Below the pieces are notes generated by a model. It did no database searches. It saw nothing but the letters and a program-made list of their open reading frames with translations, and had not been told where the DNA came from. Shown one piece after another: positions 34,857-43,125 of a DNA stretch of 64,000 nt (the stretch's first letter is position 1; the number at the start of each line of letters is the position of its first letter). The position numbers were made by a program, and so were the translations under genes. Source of the stretch: Acidimicrobiaceae bacterium (GTDB lineage: Bacteria; Actinomycetota; Acidimicrobiia; Acidimicrobiales; RAAP-2); NCBI GenBank assembly GCA_027314705.1, contig DAHVAJ010000047.1, forward strand, positions 1 to 64,000, read 5' to 3'.

Positions 34857-35642
34857 CTAGGAGGCAGGCTCGCCTCGCCCGGGTGGGACCCACGGGGCCG
34901 GCCGCTTCTCGAGGAAGGCGGCGATGCCCTGGCGGGCCTCGTCCCCGGCGAAGAGCCGGCCCGACACTTCCGAGGTCCAGGCGAACGCATCGTCGACGTC
35001 CAGGTGCGGTACCCGGTCGAGGAGCTCCTTCGATGCGGCGATGGCGCCGGGACCGCCGGCGAGGAGGTCGCCCACCACCGCGTCGACTTCGATGTCGAGC
35101 CGGTCGTCGGGAACGGCCGTGTTGATCAGACCGATCCGGGCCGCCTCGGCCGCACCGAAGCGGTTGCCGCGCAGGAAGGCGGCCCGGGCGTCGGCATCCC
35201 GGAGCTTGGGGAGGCACACCACCGAGATCATGGCCGCAGCGACGCCGATCCGGACCTCGGTGAAGCCGAACCTCGCGCTCTCCGCGGCCACGGAGATGTC
35301 CATGGCCGCGGCCAGACCCATCCCGCCGGCGACGCAGTGGCCGGCGATCCTCCCCACGTAGGGTTTGGGCGACCGGCGGAAGCGGGCGAACAGTGCCTCG
35401 GGGCGGTGCCGGGCCGGTGGCAGCGCCGGCGAGCCGGCCCGCTCGGCCAGGTCGGCACCCGCGCAGAAGACACGGCCCCGGTTGGTGAGGACGACCACGC
35501 GCACGCCCGGGTCGGCGTCGGCCCGGTCGAGGGCATCGACGAGCTCCCCCACCAGCCCCCTCCCCAGCGCGTTGCGGTTGGCCTCGTCGGCCAGTGTGAC
35601 GGTCAGCACCCCGTGGCGGAGCTCCGTCTCGACGAGGGCCAT
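34857..35642 (-). CDS. Crotonase-family enoyl-CoA hydratase/isomerase
   Basis: Enoyl-CoA hydratase-like protein of 261 residues. The oxyanion-hole segments are RVFCAGADLAE and GHCVAGGMGLAAAMDISVA, and the later FGFTEVRIGVAAAMISV carries a Glu at the catalytic position. In an Atu-like pathway this enzyme would hydrate the product of the carboxylase. The ATG shares one base with the TetR stop (TGATG). The last gene of the core operon. Confidence 0.9.
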   Translation of the reverse strand: MALVETELRHGVLTVTLADEANRNALGRGLVGELVDALDRADADPGVRVVVLTNRGRVFCAGADLAERAGSPALPPARHRPEALFARFRRSPKPYVGRIAGHCVAGGMGLAAAMDISVAAESARFGFTEVRIGVAAAMISVVCLPKLRDADARAAFLRGNRFGAAEAARIGLINTAVPDDRLDIEVDAVVGDLLAGGPGAIAASKELLDRVPHLDVDDAFAWTSEVSGRLFAGDEARQGIAAFLEKRPAPWVPPGRGEPAS

Positions 35643-36343
35643 CAGTCCGCCCCCCACGCCGGCCCCGGCGGAGCCCCCGCCCGCCGAGCGCCGGTGGCGG
35701 GCCCGGGGCACGCCCGTCCGGGTCCCGCCGGCAGGCCGCGCAGGACGATGTCGACGACGGCGTCGGCTGCGTCCTTCGGGGACGACCGCAGCGTGGGGAT
35801 GACGTCGGGCCGGCTGAAGTCGCTGCCCAGGCCGGCGATGACCCGCCCCACCGCGGAGACGTCGAGATCGGCGATCTCCCCCTGCTCGACGGCCAGCTCG
35901 AGGAGGGTGCGCGTGACGGCGAAGAGGTAGTGGTTGTGGCCGGCTCTCAACCGGCGGGCGGCCTCCACCGCTTCGAGGTCCCGGGTGAACGCCGGGGTGG
36001 CTCCGCTGACGGCCACGGTGGCGGCCCCGAGGTAGGCGCGCAGAGCGTCGAGGGGCGCCATGCCGGGGTCGATCGCATCGCGTGCCGCCCGGCCGATCCG
36101 CCACAGGTTGCGGTCCACCACCATCAGCACCAGCTCGTCTCGGCTGTCGGCCAGGGAGTACAGCGTGCGCAGGGAGCAGCTCAGCGTGGCGGCCAGCTCG
36201 GCCATGGTGATCTGGGCGAACCCGTCGTCGAACATGGTGCCGAGCTGGTCGAGGATCTGGCGCTGGCGGTCGGTGAGCGACTCCTCGCGCCGCCGGTCGA
36301 GGACGGGGCGGGGAGCGGTGACGGCCCGGATGCGCCGGGCCAT
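35642..36343 (-). CDS. TetR-family transcriptional regulator (AtuR-like position)
   Basis: Repressor-like protein of about 233 residues. The N-terminal helix-turn-helix runs from TDRQRQILDQLGTMFDDGF through MAELAATLSCSLRTLYSLADSRDELV; the C-terminal domain is helical. It lies inside the carboxylase-AtuA-crotonase operon and probably controls it. ATG 36343 leaves 82 bp after AtuA; the longer track start at 36478 would overlap AtuA by 53 bp with a low-complexity extension. Confidence 0.85.
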   Translation of the reverse strand: MARRIRAVTAPRPVLDRRREESLTDRQRQILDQLGTMFDDGFAQITMAELAATLSCSLRTLYSLADSRDELVLMVVDRNLWRIGRAARDAIDPGMAPLDALRAYLGAATVAVSGATPAFTRDLEAVEAARRLRAGHNHYLFAVTRTLLELAVEQGEIADLDVSAVGRVIAGLGSDFSRPDVIPTLRSSPKDAADAVVDIVLRGLPAGPGRACPGPATGARRAGAPPGPAWGAD

Positions 36344-36425
36344 CTCGCCGCCGCCCGCCGCCCCGGTGGCCCCGGCATCCACCACTGCGGCTCCGGCGAC
36401 GCTCACCGACCGCTCACCGTCGCGC

Positions 36426-38249
36426 TCACCGGTCCCCGCTTCCGGGCGGCACGTGGCGGACGTCTCCCGCCGTGCCACCGGCTGAGGAACCGAGCAGGGC
36501 GGCGGGAACGTCGGTCACCCGGGCCCGCAGCCACTCGCCCAAGCTCTTGGCCTGCGCATCCTGGCGGGTCGACGCGGCCACCCCCTCCTGGAGGAGGCCG
36601 TGGACGACGAAGTTGAGCGAGCGCAGGGCAGGAAGCCGGAACCGTTCGACCTCCAGCGGCGCCGTCTCGGGGAGCAGTTCGGCCAGACGCTCGAGTGTCA
36701 GGAAGCCGTCGAGCCACGTCCACCCCTCGTCGGTGCGGGCGAAGACCCCGAGGTTGGCGTTGCCCCCCTTGTCCCCCGAGCGGGCACCGACGACGCGGCC
36801 GATCGGCACCCGGACGGTCTCCGTGAGCCGAGTCGAGGACGGAGCCGGACCGGGTAGCGGATCGACGGTCACCGCGCCCGGCGGCGCCACCGAGTCAACC
36901 ACGGTGCGCTCCCCGCCGAGAACCACGACGTGCTGGGGCACGAGATCGGCCGGAATGACGGCTGGGCGGTAGATGCCGTAGGGGCGGGCGCGCGGCCCAC
37001 CGGCCCCCACGCCGAAGAATCCCGGGATGGTGGAGAGGCTCAGCTCCACGGTGGTGTCGAAGATGGCGCGCCCCACCTTGCGCTCGTCCGGATCTTTGAG
37101 GGTCAGGCGCCAGAGGGCGACCGCCTCTTCGTTGGTGCCCGGGTCCTCCTTGTCCGTGCGCACCACGGTGGTGGAGACCCCGGCGAACTCCTCCGGCCGG
37201 TGCGGGCAGGCCGCCCAGAACGCCTCCTCCACGAGCTGCGCCTTGGCCTCGATGTCGAGTCCGGTCAGGGCGATGGCGATGTCGTGCCGATAGCCCCCGA
37301 GCTCGTTCATGGCCACCTTCAGCGTGCTGGGCGGCGGCTCGCCCCGGGTGCCGGTGATGCGCACCCGGTCCGGCCCGGCCTCGGCCAGCTCGACGGTGTC
37401 GAAGCGGGCGGTGACGTCGGGTCCGAGGTAGGCAGGGCTGGCGATCTCGTAGAGGAGCTGCGAGGTGACGGTGCCGATCGACACCTCCCCGCCGGTGCCC
37501 CGGTGCTTGCCGATGACCGCGGAGCCGTCGGAGCCGATCTCCGCCCACGGGAAGCCGGTGCGGACCATCCCGGGCACCTCGGTGAAGAAGGCGTAGTTGC
37601 CCCCGGTGGCCTGGGTGCCGCACTCGACGACGTGCCCGGCCACGACGGCGCCGGCCAGTCGGTCCCAGTCGTCCCGTGCCCACCCGTGGTGCCAGGCGGC
37701 GGGGCCGCACACCACGGCCGCGTCGGTCGTCCGACCGGTGACGACGATGTCCGCCCCACGCTCCAGCGCGTCGACGATCCCCCAGCACCCCAGGTAGGCA
37801 TTGGCGCTGATGAAGCGCGACAGGTCGCCCACCGGCTCGCCTGTCTCGAAGTGGGCCAGGTCGACCCCGGCGGCGACGAGGTCGTCGAGGCGGCCCATGA
37901 GATTGTCCCCGTCCACGTAGGCGACGGTCGGCGCCAGGCCCAGCCGGTCGGCGACCTCGGCGACGGCCTCGGCACAGCCGGCCGGATCGAGACCACCGGC
38001 ATTGGAGACCACCTTGATCCCCCGGTCGAGACAGGTGCCCATCACCTGCTCCATCTGGGTGACGAAGCTCCGGGCGTACCCGGCACCGTCCCGTGTGGCC
38101 TGGGAGCGGGCCAGGATGAGCATGGTCAGCTCGGCCAGCCAGTCGCCGGTCAGGACGTCGATCGGACCCCCCTCGACCATCTCGCGGGCGGCCGACAGCC
38201 GGTCACCGTAGAAGCCCGAGCAGTTGGCGATGCGGATCGGATCGGTCAC
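36426..38249 (-). CDS. AtuA-family protein (DUF1446, acyclic terpene utilisation)
   Basis: Protein of 607 residues matching the AtuA/DUF1446 family over its length: start IRIANCSGFYGDRLSAAREM, then NAGGLDPAGCAEAV, VAYVDGDNLM, VVTGRTTDAAVVCGPAAW and a C-terminal extension (GRVVGARSGDKGGNANLGVF). AtuA is required for citronellol/geraniol use in Pseudomonas, but its reaction is unknown. It starts 1 nt after the carboxylase alpha stop, which supports a role on the acyl-CoA produced or used there. Confidence 0.92.
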   Translation of the reverse strand: MTDPIRIANCSGFYGDRLSAAREMVEGGPIDVLTGDWLAELTMLILARSQATRDGAGYARSFVTQMEQVMGTCLDRGIKVVSNAGGLDPAGCAEAVAEVADRLGLAPTVAYVDGDNLMGRLDDLVAAGVDLAHFETGEPVGDLSRFISANAYLGCWGIVDALERGADIVVTGRTTDAAVVCGPAAWHHGWARDDWDRLAGAVVAGHVVECGTQATGGNYAFFTEVPGMVRTGFPWAEIGSDGSAVIGKHRGTGGEVSIGTVTSQLLYEIASPAYLGPDVTARFDTVELAEAGPDRVRITGTRGEPPPSTLKVAMNELGGYRHDIAIALTGLDIEAKAQLVEEAFWAACPHRPEEFAGVSTTVVRTDKEDPGTNEEAVALWRLTLKDPDERKVGRAIFDTTVELSLSTIPGFFGVGAGGPRARPYGIYRPAVIPADLVPQHVVVLGGERTVVDSVAPPGAVTVDPLPGPAPSSTRLTETVRVPIGRVVGARSGDKGGNANLGVFARTDEGWTWLDGFLTLERLAELLPETAPLEVERFRLPALRSLNFVVHGLLQEGVAASTRQDAQAKSLGEWLRARVTDVPAALLGSSAGGTAGDVRHVPPGSGDR

Positions 38250-38250
38250 C

Positions 38251-40272
38251 TCAGCCCCCCTCCGCCACCGGCCCCGTCGGACCGGCGCCGTCCTGCTCGA
38301 ACACCACCAGGAGCTGGCCGTTCTCCACCTGCTGGCCGGTGGCCACCAGGATCTCCGCCACCCGCCCGGCCGAGGGCGCCTTGACGTGGTGCTCCATCTT
38401 CATCGCCTCGAGCACCACCAGGGTCCGCCCCGCCCCGACCTCTTCGCCAGGGACGCAGGCCACCTCGAGCACCACCCCGGGCATCGGCGCCCGGAACCCG
38501 CCGGCCGCGTCCGCTCCCCCGGCTCCGGGAGGTGTGAACCGGGGGACGACGGCGAAGTGGACGGTGCCCCGTTCCACTTGGACGTGGAGGTGCTCCTCGC
38601 CACCGCCACCGCCAGCGGTGATCTGCATCCGGGCCCGCCGGCCGTCGATCTCCACGTCGATCTCCTCCGGCGACCACCGGTGGACCAGGGCGCTGCCGGA
38701 TTCGCCGATGACGAAGGAACCGTCGCGCCGGGCCCGGTAGCGGACCTCGACGGTCTGGTCCCCGAAACGCAATTCGACCTGCTGGGCCGGAAGACGGGCG
38801 TTCCGCCACCCACTCGGGAGCCCGGTGAGGACGGTTGCGCCGGTCCGGTTGCGGCCCTGGAGCCACAGGGCGGCGGCGACGGCGGTGCGGTGGACCTCGT
38901 CGGAGGCGAGCACCAACCGGGTGGCCGGTGCATGACGGTCGATGAAGTCGGTGGTGGTGTCCCCGGCCAGAAAGGCCCGGTGGCGCAGCGTCGCCGCCAG
39001 GAAGTCGCGGTTGGTGGTGACGCCGCCCAGATGGAGTCGCTCGAGGGCGAGGGCGAGCCGACCGGCCGCCGCCGAGCGGGACGGGGCGTGGGCGACGACC
39101 TTGGCCAGCATCGGGTCGAAGTCGACCCCCACCACCGAACCGACCTCCACGCCGGAGTCCCAGCGCACCGCCGGCGCCGCCGCCGGGGCGAACGCCCGGA
39201 GGGTGCCGGTGGCAGGGAGGAAGCCGGCGTCCGGGTCCTCCGCGTACAGGCGGGCCTCGATGGCGTGGCCGGTGAAGGTGACGTCGTCCTGGGTGTAGCC
39301 GAGTGGCTCGCCGGCGGCCAGGCGCAGCTGTTCGGCCACCAGGTCGATGCCGGTCACCTCTTCGGTGACCGGGTGCTCCACCTGGAGGCGTGTGTTGACC
39401 TCGAGGAAGAAGAACTCGCGACGCTCCTCGTCGAACAGGAACTCGACGGTCCCCGCCGACCGGTAGCCGATGGCGCGGGCCAGGGTGAGGGCTGCGTCGC
39501 CCATGGCCAGCCGCAGCGCCGGGTCGACGACCGGGGACGGAGACTCCTCGATGATCTTCTGGTGGCGGCGTTGGACGGAGCACTCCCGCTCACCCAGGTG
39601 GACCAGGTTGCCGTGGTGGTCGCCGAGGATCTGGATCTCGAGGTGGCGCGAGCGGGCCACGTAGCGCTCGAGGAACACCCGGTCGTCACCGAACGCCCCG
39701 GCCGCCTCGCGCCGGGCGGCGGCGACCGCCTCGGCGAGGCCGCCCCGGGCCTCGACCACCCGCATGCCCTTGCCGCCGCCGCCCGCCGCCGCCTTCACCA
39801 GCAGCGGGTAGCCCACCGCACCGTCCTCGGTGGGGTCGTCGGACGACGGCAGCGTGGGCACACCTGCTTCCACGGCGGCTCGCTTGGCGGCGAGCTTGTC
39901 GCCCATCACCTCGATGACCTCGGGTGGGGGGCCGACCCACACCAGGCCGGCAGCGAGGACCGCGATGGCGAAGCCGGCGTTCTCCGACAGGAACCCGTAG
40001 CCGGGATGGACGGCGTCGGCGCCGCACCGGCGGGCCGCGTCGACGATCTCGGGGATGTCGAGGTACCCGCCGGCGAGCCGGATCGCCTGGTCTGCGTCGC
40101 CCACGAACGGTGCGTCGGCGTCGGCGTCGGCGTAGACGGCGACGCACCGCAGGCCGAGCTGGCGTCCGCTGCGGATGATCCGTCGGGCGATCTCCCCGCG
40201 GTTGGCCACCAGTAGCGTGGTGAACGGCCCGGTGGTGGGCAGGTCGGAGGGCGTGGGCGGCGCGAAGGTCAT
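38251..40272 (-). CDS. Acyl-CoA carboxylase biotin-containing alpha subunit
   Basis: Biotin carboxylase plus biotin carrier subunit of 673 residues. The N-terminal biotin carboxylase domain has VANRGEIARRII, ATP-grasp loop KAAAGGGGKGMRVV and EVNTRLQVEHPVTE. A BT linker follows, and the C-terminal carrier domain has the biotinyl-lysine motif VLEAMKMEHHV. It carboxylates biotin and hands it to the beta subunit. ATG 40272 overlaps the beta-subunit stop by 4 nt (ATGA). Together with AtuA it resembles geranyl- or methylcrotonyl-CoA carboxylase; the acyl-CoA is not proven. Confidence 0.95.
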   Translation of the reverse strand: MTFAPPTPSDLPTTGPFTTLLVANRGEIARRIIRSGRQLGLRCVAVYADADADAPFVGDADQAIRLAGGYLDIPEIVDAARRCGADAVHPGYGFLSENAGFAIAVLAAGLVWVGPPPEVIEVMGDKLAAKRAAVEAGVPTLPSSDDPTEDGAVGYPLLVKAAAGGGGKGMRVVEARGGLAEAVAAARREAAGAFGDDRVFLERYVARSRHLEIQILGDHHGNLVHLGERECSVQRRHQKIIEESPSPVVDPALRLAMGDAALTLARAIGYRSAGTVEFLFDEERREFFFLEVNTRLQVEHPVTEEVTGIDLVAEQLRLAAGEPLGYTQDDVTFTGHAIEARLYAEDPDAGFLPATGTLRAFAPAAAPAVRWDSGVEVGSVVGVDFDPMLAKVVAHAPSRSAAAGRLALALERLHLGGVTTNRDFLAATLRHRAFLAGDTTTDFIDRHAPATRLVLASDEVHRTAVAAALWLQGRNRTGATVLTGLPSGWRNARLPAQQVELRFGDQTVEVRYRARRDGSFVIGESGSALVHRWSPEEIDVEIDGRRARMQITAGGGGGEEHLHVQVERGTVHFAVVPRFTPPGAGGADAAGGFRAPMPGVVLEVACVPGEEVGAGRTLVVLEAMKMEHHVKAPSAGRVAEILVATGQQVENGQLLVVFEQDGAGPTGPVAEGG

Positions 40273-41906
40273 GGTCGGAACACCCCGTAGGCGGCGGCGC
40301 CCTCGACCGGCCGGTTGCGCACGACCGACAGACACAGTCCCAGCACCGTCCGGGTGTCTCGGGGGTCGATGATCCCGTCGTCGCTGATGGCGCCGGTGGC
40401 GACCAGGGCGAGCGAACCCTGCTCCTGGATCTCCTCCACCATGGCCACGATGCCGGCGTCCTCTTCCTCGTCGAAGGGGATGCCCTTGCGGGCCGCCTGG
40501 CCCCGTCGTACCTGGGACATGACCCCGGCGATCTGCTTGGGGCCCATGACGGCAATCTTGGCGGTGGGCCACAGGAAGGTGAACCGGTTGCCGAACGCCC
40601 GACCGGACATCCCGTAGGTGCCCGCGCCGTACGAAGAGCCGATGACCACGGTGAGATGGGGGACGGTGGAGTTGCTCACCGCGTTGAGCATCTCGGAGCC
40701 CTTGGTGATGATGCCCGCCGCCTCGAAGTCGCGACCGACCATGTAGCCGGTGATGTTCTGGAGGAACACCAGCGGGACATCGACCTGGTTGCACAGCTGG
40801 ATGAACTGGGTCGCCTTCTCGGCCGCCTCCGGATAGAGCACCCCGTTGTTGCCGAGGACGCCGATCGGGTAGCCGTGGATCGACGTCCAGCCACAGACCA
40901 GGCTCGGGCCGTAACGCGGTTTGAACTCCTCGAACCGGGAGCCGTCGGCGACGCGGGCGATCACGTCGCGGACGTCGACCGGCTGACGAAGGTCGCGGCT
41001 CACCAGTCCGAGCAGCTCCTCGGGGTCGTACCTGGGCTCCTCCGCCGCGATCGAGGGCGGCGGGCCCGCCTTGCGCCAGTTGAGGTGGCCCACCACCTGG
41101 CGGCAGATCCGGATGGCGTCCATCTCGTCCTCGGCGAAGTAGTCACCCAGCCCCGACACCTCGGCATGGAGGCGGGCACCCCCGAGCTGCTCGTCGTCGC
41201 TCTCCTCGCCGGTGGCCATCTTCACCAGGGGCGGCCCGGCGAGGAAGATCTTCGAGTGCTCTTTCACCACGATGACGTAGTCGGAGAGTCCGGGTTGGTA
41301 GGCACCGCCGGCCGTCGACGAGCCGAACACGACGCACACCGTCGGCACGCCGAGCTTCGACAGCTCGATCAGCTCGTAGAACTGCCGGCCCGTCTCGGCG
41401 AAGTGGGTGGTCTGTACTTTGCGCCCGCCGCCGGCCTCCACCCGGAGGTCGGCGCCGGCCGACTCCACGAAGCTCACGTAGGGGATGCGGTTGTCCCGGG
41501 CGATCTCGATGGCGCGGGTCCACTTCTTGGCGGCGTAGGGGGTGAGTGCGCCCCCGAGCACCGACGGGTCGTTCCCCATCACCACGCACTCGACCCCGGC
41601 GATGACCCCGATGCCCACGACCATGCCGCCCCCGAGCGCATAGTCGGAGCCGTAGCCGGCCAGCGCGCTGATCTCGAGGAAGGGGGTGTCGGGGTCGAGT
41701 GCGTTGGCGATGCGTTCCCGGATGGGCAGCTTGTCCCGTGCCCGCATCCGCTCCATGGCGCCGGGCCCGCCGCCGGCCTCGGCCTCGTCGAGCAGCCGGT
41801 CGATCTCCGCCAGTTGTTCGGTCATGTCGGCCGTGTTCCGGCGGAACGCCTCCCCCCGGGTGTCGAGGGACGAGGGGAGGGGTGGGGCCAGCAGGGCGCG
41901 CCGCAT
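40269..41906 (-). CDS. Acyl-CoA carboxylase carboxyltransferase (beta) subunit
   Basis: Carboxyltransferase of 545 residues with two crotonase-like halves. Motifs include RMRARDKLPIRERI, GGGMVVGIGVIAGVE, VVFGSSTAGGAYQPGLSDY and the second-half QNITGYMVGRDFEAAGI and GSSYGAGTYGMSGRAF. The pattern is closest to methylcrotonyl/geranyl-CoA carboxylase beta subunits. ATG 41906 was chosen because a promoter-like ATGACA-N17-TAGAGT ends 7 nt upstream, making the message leaderless. First gene of the operon. Confidence 0.95.
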   Translation of the reverse strand: MRRALLAPPLPSSLDTRGEAFRRNTADMTEQLAEIDRLLDEAEAGGGPGAMERMRARDKLPIRERIANALDPDTPFLEISALAGYGSDYALGGGMVVGIGVIAGVECVVMGNDPSVLGGALTPYAAKKWTRAIEIARDNRIPYVSFVESAGADLRVEAGGGRKVQTTHFAETGRQFYELIELSKLGVPTVCVVFGSSTAGGAYQPGLSDYVIVVKEHSKIFLAGPPLVKMATGEESDDEQLGGARLHAEVSGLGDYFAEDEMDAIRICRQVVGHLNWRKAGPPPSIAAEEPRYDPEELLGLVSRDLRQPVDVRDVIARVADGSRFEEFKPRYGPSLVCGWTSIHGYPIGVLGNNGVLYPEAAEKATQFIQLCNQVDVPLVFLQNITGYMVGRDFEAAGIITKGSEMLNAVSNSTVPHLTVVIGSSYGAGTYGMSGRAFGNRFTFLWPTAKIAVMGPKQIAGVMSQVRRGQAARKGIPFDEEEDAGIVAMVEEIQEQGSLALVATGAISDDGIIDPRDTRTVLGLCLSVVRNRPVEGAAAYGVFRP

Positions 41907-41913
41907 GGGGCGG

Positions 41914-41942
41914 ACTCTAGTGCGGTAATCTCGTCCTGTCAT
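41914..41942 (-). promoter_or_regulatory. Promoter of the carboxylase-AtuA operon
   Basis: On the complement, ATGACA (-35, five of six bases), a 17-nt spacer and TAGAGT (-10) lead to a start about 7 nt on, at the ATG 41906. GGTAAT (41924-41929) and ATTGTTACC (41941-41949) form a loose inverted repeat around it that the cluster TetR protein could bind. Confidence 0.55.
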
Positions 41943-41949
41943 TGTTACC

Positions 41950-42262
41950 GGCTTCCCCGGCGGCGACCGTCGAAGCCGGCCGGTGGCGACGGGGACCCGT
42001 GGGCGACGCGGCCCCGGTCACCGCCGGCGGGAGCTGTGGTCCCCGGGGGAGGACGGCCGGCCGCCGGCACGGCCGGGGTCACCGGTGGCCAGCTCGGCCA
42101 TCAGGCCGCCGGGCCGGCCGGCCGCCGCAGGGCGGGGGCGGGCAGCCGCGGCGTCCGCCCCGGCGCGAACGGCGCCGAAGGGGTTGGCCCCCGGCACGCC
42201 GGTGCGAGAGCGCACAGGGGATCCGGGTGTCCGAGACCCGGGCCGGGCCGTGGGGACTGCCG
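41950..42262. other. Non-coding spacer between carboxylase operon promoter and tRNA-Gly
   Basis: About 310 bp of very GC-rich DNA. Overlapping ORFs are low-complexity and match no family. I see nothing else. Confidence 0.5.
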
Positions 42263-42336
42263 TGGAGCGGGTGACGGGAATCGAACCCGCGTTCTCAGCT
42301 TGGGAAGCTGATGTTCTACCATTGAACTACACCCGC
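42263..42336 (-). tRNA. tRNA-Gly (anticodon CCC)
   Basis: On the complement the acceptor stem pairs GCGGGTG with CACCCGC, the anticodon arm is TCAGC-TTCCCAA-GCTGA (anticodon CCC, reading GGG), and the T arm GCGGGTTCGATTCCCGT is canonical. A discriminator T is followed by a genome-encoded CCA (included in the coordinates). It is isolated between two protein-coding units. Confidence 0.95.
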
Positions 42337-42475
42337 AGCGAGGGGTCAGCCTACCGCGACCGCCCCGACCGCCCCTTCCGTCCGCCGGGACCCGGCCCAC
42401 CCCCGGGGAGCGCGATCAGGCCGGCGCCGGGACGTACCCGACGCCGGGAAGTACGCCGGAGCTGCCGGTCCCCAC

Positions 42476-42481
42476 TATCGT
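42476..42481 (+). promoter_or_regulatory. -10-like TATCGT before dcd
   Basis: TATCGT ends 9 nt before the dcd ATG, and no Shine-Dalgarno sequence is present, so transcription probably starts within 2-3 nt of the ATG. Confidence 0.4.
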
Positions 42482-42490
42482 CTGTCCGTC

Positions 42491-43054
42491 ATGGTGCTCT
42501 CCGACCGATCCATCCGCGAAGCACTCGCCTCCGGCCGGATCTCGATCGTCCCCGTCGACGAGTCGTGCATCCAGCCCTCGTCGGTCGACCTCCACGTGGA
42601 CCGGTACTTCCGGCTGTTCCGCAATCACACGAGCCGCGTCATCGACGTGCGCGAGGACCAGGAAGACCTCACCGAACTGGTCGACGTGGGCGACGACCCC
42701 CTCATCCTCCACCCGGGCGAGTTCGTGCTCGGCTCGACGACGGAGAAGGTGACCCTCCCCGACGACCTGGTGGCCCGCCTCGAGGGCAAGTCGTCCCTCG
42801 GCCGCCTCGGTCTCCTCATCCATTCCACGGCCGGCTTCGTCGATGCCGGGTGGGACGGTCACCTGACACTCGAACTCTCCAATGTGGCCAATCTGCCCAT
42901 CACCGTCTACCCGGGCATGAAGATCGGGCAGATCAGCTTCCTGCAGATGACCACGGCGGCCGAGCACCCCTACGGTTCCGAGAGCCTGGGCTCGAAGTAC
43001 CAGGGCCAATGGGGCCCGACCCCCAGCCGCTACGCCGACAACTTCCGCCCGTGA
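42491..43054 (+). CDS. dcd: dCTP deaminase (possibly bifunctional with dUTPase)
   Basis: Deoxycytidine triphosphate deaminase of 187 residues, supplying dUTP/dUMP for dTMP synthesis. It begins [17 protein letters not shown], has the [15 protein letters not shown] strand pair, [20 protein letters not shown] and [17 protein letters not shown] with catalytic residues, and ends in a nucleotide-closing tail ([13 protein letters not shown]). Mycobacterial enzymes of this length also hydrolyse dUTP; that second activity is likely but unproven here. Confidence 0.95.
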   Translation: MVLSDRSIREALASGRISIVPVDESCIQPSSVDLHVDRYFRLFRNHTSRVIDVREDQEDLTELVDVGDDPLILHPGEFVLGSTTEKVTLPDDLVARLEGKSSLGRLGLLIHSTAGFVDAGWDGHLTLELSNVANLPITVYPGMKIGQISFLQMTTAAEHPYGSESLGSKYQGQWGPTPSRYADNFRP

Positions 43055-43092
43055 CCGCGCACCTGCCCCGCAGGGCCGGCCACCGGTAGCGT

Positions 43093-43110
43093 AGTTACCC
43101 AGCAGTAACT
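43093..43110. promoter_or_regulatory. Inverted repeat operator candidate before Fe-S reductase
   Basis: AGTTAC-N6-GTAACT is a perfect 6-bp dyad ending just before the CTAGGAGGA ribosome binding site of the downstream gene. It is AT-rich for this genome and overlaps the likely transcription start, so a repressor bound there would block expression. Confidence 0.5.
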
Positions 43111-43125
43111 CCTAGGAGGAACGCA

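Noticed and set aside
32895-35930. 1011-residue plus-strand ORF
   Set aside because: It runs out of frame through the transglutaminase-like gene and antisense to the monooxygenase and crotonase genes, which have clear family motifs.
40656-42311. 551-residue plus-strand ORF ending in ...GNRTRVLSLGS
   Set aside because: Antisense to the carboxylase beta subunit, and its C-terminal end is a translation of the tRNA-Gly region, a known annotation artefact.
42101-42400. Minus ORF containing [24 protein letters not shown]-like text
   Set aside because: This is the translation of the tRNA-Gly gene, not a protein.
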